DNA from: DATDOY01 sp035293045
Lineage (GTDB): Bacteria > Actinomycetota > Acidimicrobiia > IMCC26256 > JACPCJ01
Length of the DNA stretch: 10,466 nucleotides
NCBI GenBank assembly: GCA_035293045.1
Contig: DATDOY010000079.1
Span: 1 to 10,466 of the forward strand
Direction: 5' to 3'
The translations under genes and the position numbers were made by a program. The notes under the pieces are model-generated. The model was not told the DNA's origin. It made no database searches and saw nothing but the letters and a program-made list of their open reading frames with translations. Shown piece by piece: positions 6,022 to 10,466 of the stretch; the first letter of the stretch is position 1; each line of letters begins with the position of its first letter.

Positions 6022-9000
6022 TCAGGGCAGGGGCGGTGAGGGCAGCGCGTCGATGCCAAGCCGGCGGCGGATGGCCTCACTTTCGTCGGCCACGCCCTCC
6101 GGCACCGGTTCGCCTCGGCGGACGGCGATCGCGTCGATTGCGCTGAGGGTCAGCGCGATCTCGTACGCGGCCCCCCGCTCGCGGGCGATCGCAATGCTGC
6201 GCGCGAGCTCGGCGTCGGCCGCTTCGATCTGGCCGAGCGCCTCGCACGCGTACCCCCGTAGCCGGTGCAGCATCGGGAGGAACGTGCCGTCGCCTGCGGA
6301 CGCTTCGCTCTTGAGCGCCGCGTCGATCCGGTCGAGCGCGTCGGTGGCCAGGCCCGAGCGCAACAGGCACTCTGCAAGCCATCCGTCGTTCTCGGGCACC
6401 GACGCGCCGCCGGCCGAGGCGAGGAGTGCCACTTCCTCGAATAGGCGGGTCGCCCCGGCGACGTCGCCGCGTCCCAGGGCGATCTTTCCTTGATGGCTCA
6501 GTGCGTCGGCCACCGCCGGGTAGTCGGCAGCCCTCCACACCTCGAGGGCGTCCCGCACGAGCGACTCGGCCTCGTCGTAGCGCCCCTGGTGGATCAAGAT
6601 CTCCGCCGAGTTGCTCGCACCGTGGGCGGCGTCGACCACATTGCCGGCTCCGAGGTAGGCCGCCCGCGCCTGCGACCAGCGTTCGATGGCGTCGGGCCAC
6701 CTGCCCTCCGTGTAGGCAAACAGGCCGAGGTACATCAGCACCTCTGCGGCACGCGCCGCGTCGCCCGACTCCTCGAAGATCTCGAGCGCTCGAGGCAGAT
6801 GCGTGGCGTCGGCCGCCCGACCAAGGGCCACGAGGGCCCAGTCATGCACCACAAGCGCGCTCGCGAGCACCTGATCCTGCCTGGCGCGCTCGGCCTCTTC
6901 GATCGCCAGCGTTGACCATCGCAGGGCTTGGCGCGGCCGGCCCGCGACCTGCCGGTTGTTGGCGTACATCGTGTGCAGCTGCGCCCGGCGGGTGAGCGCG
7001 CCGCGATCTTCTGCCCCCTCAAGCACCTGGAGGCCGCGGCGGATCCAGCGCAACGCGTTCTCGGTCTTGCCCTGGTGCATCCTCGTCCGGGACTGTTTCA
7101 TGCAGAGGAAGGCAAGCGCGTCTCGATCGCCTCCTCGCAGCGCCCGTGCGCGCCCGTACGCGGCGGTGGCGCGATCAAACCAACCGACCAGCAGCGAGAC
7201 GTCCCCAAGCGATTCCCACACCACGGCTAGATCGTCGGCTTCGACACCGGGAGCATGCCGACTCGCCACCAGCGCCCGCTCGTACATCTCCGCCGCCTCC
7301 GAGTTGGCGTATGACGCCCGTGCGTGATCGCCGGCAATCCGCGAGTACCGCCACGACCGCTCATACTCCTGTGCGTGGAGGAAATGGAGCGAGAGGCTGG
7401 CGGCGCGTTCTGCGTCGCTCGTTGCCGTCGAACGTTCAATCGCCTCGGCAACGCGAGCGTGGAGCTCGCGGCGACGACCGAACGACAGGGCGTCATACGC
7501 CACCTGACGAAAGCACTCGTTGCGAAACCGCAGCAGTCCCGGCGTCACGACCTCGACGAACGCGCCGAATTTCCGGACCGCGGCCGCTGCGGTCGGCACC
7601 TCACCTCGTGTCACGTCGGAGAGCAAGGGGACGCCAAACGTGGCGCCGAGGACGGCCGCGTACCGCAGCAACGTCCGGTCCTCCGGTGGCAACGAATCAA
7701 TCTGGGTGGCAACCACGGCCTCGAGCGTTTCGGGAAGCGACTCCGCGCCGTCGTCGCCGGCGCGCTGGACCCGCAGCAGCTCGTGAAGGAACAGCGGATT
7801 GCCCCCGGCCTGAGCAATGAGAGCGTCGCGAACGGCTGGGAGGAGCGGGGCGTCCGCGGTTACGTCGCTCGCGATGGCGCGCGCGGCGTCGTGAGCGAGC
7901 GGAAGGACTTGGAGCGCAGCGATCGCGCCCTTTGGTGACGTCGCGTCCGCGTCCTCACGTCGCGCTACACAAATCAGCCAGCCGTAGCCGGCGGCGGCCG
8001 CGGCCACGGCGTCGACGAGCTCGCGGGACAAGGCGTCCATCCATTGCCCGTCCTCGATGACGAACAAGCTCGGCGTTGGTGCACAGGCGCGCAGGAGCTC
8101 GACGACCGCCCGAGAGGTGGCAGCGCGCCGAAATCGGGGGTCGAGCTTGTCGGCCGCATCCGTCGACGGCACCTCGACATCGGCGACCCCGGCGAGCAGG
8201 GGAAGCCAGTCGAGGAGTTCAGGGGCCACCCGGGCAACCGACTGTTCGAGGGCGGCTCCTCCGGATGCGCCGCCGGCGTCGATTCCCAAGAGCCCCCGAA
8301 GCAGGAACCGGAAGGCGAAGTACGGGGTTTGTGCTTCGAAGGGCTCGCAGTAGCTGCGGAGGACGGGGACGCCGTGTGCACCCGCCTGATCGCACAGCTC
8401 CTGCACGAGACGGGTCTTTCCGACTCCGGACTCGCCGAAGATGTCAACGAGTCCACCCCGCCCCGAGCGCGCGCCGTCGAGAGCGGAGCGGAGGGCCGCA
8501 CACTCGTCGTCTCGTCCGCGGAGCGGTGCGCGCTCGACCTCGACTCGCTGGGGCGACCCTTCGATCTGCGGCCCGATCACGAACGCTTCGACCGGCTCCG
8601 ACTTCCCCTTGACCATGAACGGCGGGACCGCCGCGGCCTCGAACTCGGTGGCGGCGCTGTCGAGCACCGCGGCGGTAGATCTGATCTCCCCGTCGCCAGC
8701 GCTCGCCATGAGGCGCGCCGCCAAGTTCACCGCGTCGCCCATCACGGTGTAGGTGCGGCGGAATGGTGGGCCGACTTCGCCCACGAACGCGTGCCCCCGG
8801 TGGACGCCGATTGAGACGGGCAGGGTGCGGGGCACGTCGGCAATGCACCGAAGCGCCCGCAGCATCCTTCCCTCGTCGTCGCCCAGCGCCCGCGGGGCTC
8901 CGGCGACGAGGATGATCTTTCCGCCGTCGCGATCAACGTCGGTGGCGAGAAACGTGACTCCGTGTTCCTCCGCGGCAGCCTGCACGTCGACAACGAGCGC

Positions 9001-9858
9001 GGCGAGGGCGGCTGCAACAGCCTCGGGTCCTTCATGCGCGAGGAGGGCGTCCACTCCGGAGAAGTGAACGAAGGCAATCGAGATCCGCCGGTGCTCGGAC
9101 TCCAGCCGTCCGGCGCGGAGTTCCTCACGCAACGCAACGGGCACGCCGAGCGCCGCTGCGTTCTCGACACCGCTGATCGGCGGCGCTGGTGAGCGCGGGG
9201 CGTCGATCGGCCGATCGCGGAGCAGGAATCCTGCGCCCTTGGGACGCCCCACGGCCGCCTTGGGCAAGCAGGCCGCCGTTCCCGCGCCGATCACGATCTG
9301 TGTTGCGTCCGCGATCGACTCCATTTCGGCGGTCGCGGTGGCTCCCGGGCCGGTCACGATGAGCTCGCGGTGGGAACGCCCGACGCGGAACAGATGCAGG
9401 GGCCCGCTGTGGATGCCGACGGACATACGGAGGCGCACCGGCCCGACCGATGTGACGACTCGGCCAACCGTGGCCATCGCCGCCCGCATCGCCAGCGCGC
9501 TCGAACACGCGCGCCGGGCGTGCTCCTCTCCGTCAAACAGGAGGAGGAGGGCGTCGCCTCCGAACTTCAGCAGGCTTCCGCCGGCGTCGTACGCGATGCT
9601 GAGGAGCTCGGCAAAGCAAGCGCTGAGCGTCGTCGTGAGCTCCTCGGCTCCCACCCGACCCTGTCGGGCCAATCGCTCCGAAAGCGCCGTGAACCCCGAG
9701 ACGTCGATGAAGACCAACGAGCCATCGACGATCCGATGGCTCGACTCGGTGGCGTCGTCCGTCGACCATTCAAGCGCCACGCGGGGCACGTACGGGGCGA
9801 ACGGGTCGATCGTCTGGTCGAGCGCCAGGTTCGGCTGTCCGCGCCTGGTCGTCGGCAT
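6022..9858 (-). CDS. Tandem class III adenylyl cyclase / STAND-AAA ATPase / TPR protein (soluble adenylyl cyclase-like)
   Basis: 1278 residues from ATG at 9858 to TGA at 6022, with no signal peptide or membrane segment, so probably cytoplasmic. The first cyclase domain (about 45-215) has both metal-binding aspartates, D52 (FIDVSGFTALSERL) and D102 (LLKFGGDALLLLF). It lacks the catalytic Asn/Arg, having T174 and E178 in those places. The second (about 257-430) has lost the metals (H265, K314) but keeps N378 and R382 in YTVMGDAVNLAAR, with T371 at the purine-selecting position. One complete site can therefore form at the domain interface. An ATPase follows, with Walker A GESGVGKT (475-482), a Walker B-like LFVIED (598-603) and GNPLFLHEL (686-694), then helical TPR-like repeats from about 800 to 1240. 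There is no C-terminal HTH. Expected activity is cAMP synthesis controlled by the ATPase and repeats. An 11-nt-spaced GAGG (9870-9873) is the only RBS candidate. Confidence 0.9.
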   Translation of the reverse strand: MPTTRRGQPNLALDQTIDPFAPYVPRVALEWSTDDATESSHRIVDGSLVFIDVSGFTALSERLARQGRVGAEELTTTLSACFAELLSIAYDAGGSLLKFGGDALLLLFDGEEHARRACSSALAMRAAMATVGRVVTSVGPVRLRMSVGIHSGPLHLFRVGRSHRELIVTGPGATATAEMESIADATQIVIGAGTAACLPKAAVGRPKGAGFLLRDRPIDAPRSPAPPISGVENAAALGVPVALREELRAGRLESEHRRISIAFVHFSGVDALLAHEGPEAVAAALAALVVDVQAAAEEHGVTFLATDVDRDGGKIILVAGAPRALGDDEGRMLRALRCIADVPRTLPVSIGVHRGHAFVGEVGPPFRRTYTVMGDAVNLAARLMASAGDGEIRSTAAVLDSAATEFEAAAVPPFMVKGKSEPVEAFVIGPQIEGSPQRVEVERAPLRGRDDECAALRSALDGARSGRGGLVDIFGESGVGKTRLVQELCDQAGAHGVPVLRSYCEPFEAQTPYFAFRFLLRGLLGIDAGGASGGAALEQSVARVAPELLDWLPLLAGVADVEVPSTDAADKLDPRFRRAATSRAVVELLRACAPTPSLFVIEDGQWMDALSRELVDAVAAAAAGYGWLICVARREDADATSPKGAIAALQVLPLAHDAARAIASDVTADAPLLPAVRDALIAQAGGNPLFLHELLRVQRAGDDGAESLPETLEAVVATQIDSLPPEDRTLLRYAAVLGATFGVPLLSDVTRGEVPTAAAAVRKFGAFVEVVTPGLLRFRNECFRQVAYDALSFGRRRELHARVAEAIERSTATSDAERAASLSLHFLHAQEYERSWRYSRIAGDHARASYANSEAAEMYERALVASRHAPGVEADDLAVVWESLGDVSLLVGWFDRATAAYGRARALRGGDRDALAFLCMKQSRTRMHQGKTENALRWIRRGLQVLEGAEDRGALTRRAQLHTMYANNRQVAGRPRQALRWSTLAIEEAERARQDQVLASALVVHDWALVALGRAADATHLPRALEIFEESGDAARAAEVLMYLGLFAYTEGRWPDAIERWSQARAAYLGAGNVVDAAHGASNSAEILIHQGRYDEAESLVRDALEVWRAADYPAVADALSHQGKIALGRGDVAGATRLFEEVALLASAGGASVPENDGWLAECLLRSGLATDALDRIDAALKSEASAGDGTFLPMLHRLRGYACEALGQIEAADAELARSIAIARERGAAYEIALTLSAIDAIAVRRGEPVPEGVADESEAIRRRLGIDALPSPPLP

Positions 9859-9899
9859 GAGCGCGCCGACCTCAGGTGGATACGTCGCGGCCAGAAACG

Positions 9900-9930
9900 G
9901 CCGACGGCCGCCACTCGGGCGGCCGTCGGC
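9900..9930 (-). terminator. Intrinsic terminator downstream of the right-edge gene
   Basis: A perfect 13-bp G+C-rich stem (9900-9912 with 9918-9930) surrounds a 5-base loop. Read on the minus strand it lies about 20 bp after the stop of the right-edge gene and is followed by the T-rich GTTTCT. It sits 41 bp before the cyclase start codon, so the cyclase gene probably has its own promoter in 9859-9899, although I see no clear -10 there. Confidence 0.7.
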
Positions 9931-9951
9931 AACTCGGGATCATCGATCCGA

Positions 9952-10466
9952 TCACACCACGTTGCCGGGGTTGGAGATCGGCAGGCTGATGTCTCGGATC
10001 GCGGCGATCGCGTGGGTCACGATCCCGGTGGCGTCCTTGGACATCGCGTAGAGGCACGGGTCCTCGCTTGCGAGCGACGCCCCTCCGTTGGGCGCGTAGG
10101 TCGTGCACTTCGGAACTTCGACCGGCGTGGCCGTCGAGCCGGAGTGCTGGAAGAAGATCTTGTTGCAGCCCGATCCGTTGCCGATTCCCGAGCAGGTCTG
10201 GTGCACCTGCGTGTAGGTAACGGCAATCGTGAAGGGGTTGGAGTCCTGCGCCGGATCTCCGCCGACCTGCACGAAGTCGGCGACGGCGACGTGCTCGTAG
10301 CACCCGGTGTCGCCGCACTGCTGGCCCTGTGGGCTACTTCCCTGGGACAGGGCCACGAAGACGCCGCCGCCGTTGGTGGCGCCGAGCGGGACCGTGAAGG
10401 TTTCGGTGACGTGCGAACCGGTGAACGTCGCCCACTCGCCGTCCGTCAGGAAGGCGAAATTCGACC
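9952..10466 (-). CDS. Secreted-looking Cys-containing protein of unknown function (C-terminal part only)
   Basis: The frame is open from the right edge to TGA at 9952 (170 complete codons plus stop); the start is outside the window. I do not recognise a named family. The visible part is polar, rich in Gly, Ser and Thr, and strand-like (WATFTGSHVTETFTVPLG). It has six spaced cysteines (GQQCG, TGCYE, HQTCSG, SGCNK, VPKCTT, EDPCLY), which could make three disulfides. These features fit an extracellular beta-sandwich domain of a surface or exported protein, but no anchor or catalytic motif is seen. The chain ends quietly at NPGNVV, with no sorting signal or membrane tail. The intrinsic terminator just downstream supports this as the true gene end. 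The coding call is supported by the uninterrupted frame and typical codon use; the location outside the cell is inferred. Confidence 0.72.
   Translation of the reverse strand, partial: SNFAFLTDGEWATFTGSHVTETFTVPLGATNGGGVFVALSQGSSPQGQQCGDTGCYEHVAVADFVQVGGDPAQDSNPFTIAVTYTQVHQTCSGIGNGSGCNKIFFQHSGSTATPVEVPKCTTYAPNGGASLASEDPCLYAMSKDATGIVTHAIAAIRDISLPISNPGNVV

Noticed and set aside
6022..9858. LuxR/MalT-type transcription regulator
   Set aside because: The ATPase and TPR parts resemble MalT-like regulators, but the C-terminus (residues 1240-1278) has no helix-turn-helix, and two cyclase domains occupy the N-terminus.

Overview
The window is a high-G+C, gene-dense piece of bacterial chromosome. The base composition, the third-position G/C bias, a paired ArsA/Get3-like ATPase operon of the type found in mycobacteria, and a large cyclase-AAA-TPR protein of a kind common in actinobacteria all point to an actinobacterium. 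It may be an uncultured or Acidimicrobiia-like lineage, but the sequence does not settle this. I found no rRNA or tRNA gene, CRISPR array or intact transposase.

Left part (1-3949). A truncated NfeD-type membrane protein on the minus strand diverges, with only 14 bp between start codons, from two ArsA/Get3-family ATPases whose coding regions overlap by 4 bp (ATGA). The two ATPases resemble Mycobacterium tuberculosis Rv3679/Rv3680 (BagA/BagB) and carry complementary changes in their nucleotide-binding motifs. A 185-bp segment bounded by a perfect 23-bp inverted repeat follows the second ATPase. It looks like a small non-autonomous transposon inserted at CTAG. Without it, the next gene, a single-domain response regulator, would start 9 bp after the ATPase stop codon. 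The right end of the segment supplies a TANNNT -10 element exactly placed for leaderless transcription of that regulator.

Middle part (3950-6021). A secreted alpha/beta hydrolase of the S15 / CocE-NonD family has a signal peptide, a Ser-Asp-His triad and a C-terminal beta-sandwich. It ends at a 20-bp perfect palindrome shared with the convergent gene and likely acting as a two-way terminator.

Right part (6022-10466). A 1278-residue minus-strand protein carries two class III cyclase domains, a STAND/AAA ATPase module and TPR-like repeats. This is the same order as mammalian soluble adenylyl cyclase, with the metal-binding half of one active site in the first domain and the catalytic half in the second. 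Upstream of it is an intrinsic terminator belonging to a secreted-looking, cysteine-containing protein of unknown function that runs off the right edge.

The most unusual items are the inverted-repeat element that appears to have split an operon and installed a promoter, the sAC-like split-site cyclase, and the protease-dead NfeD facing a Get3-like heterodimer.
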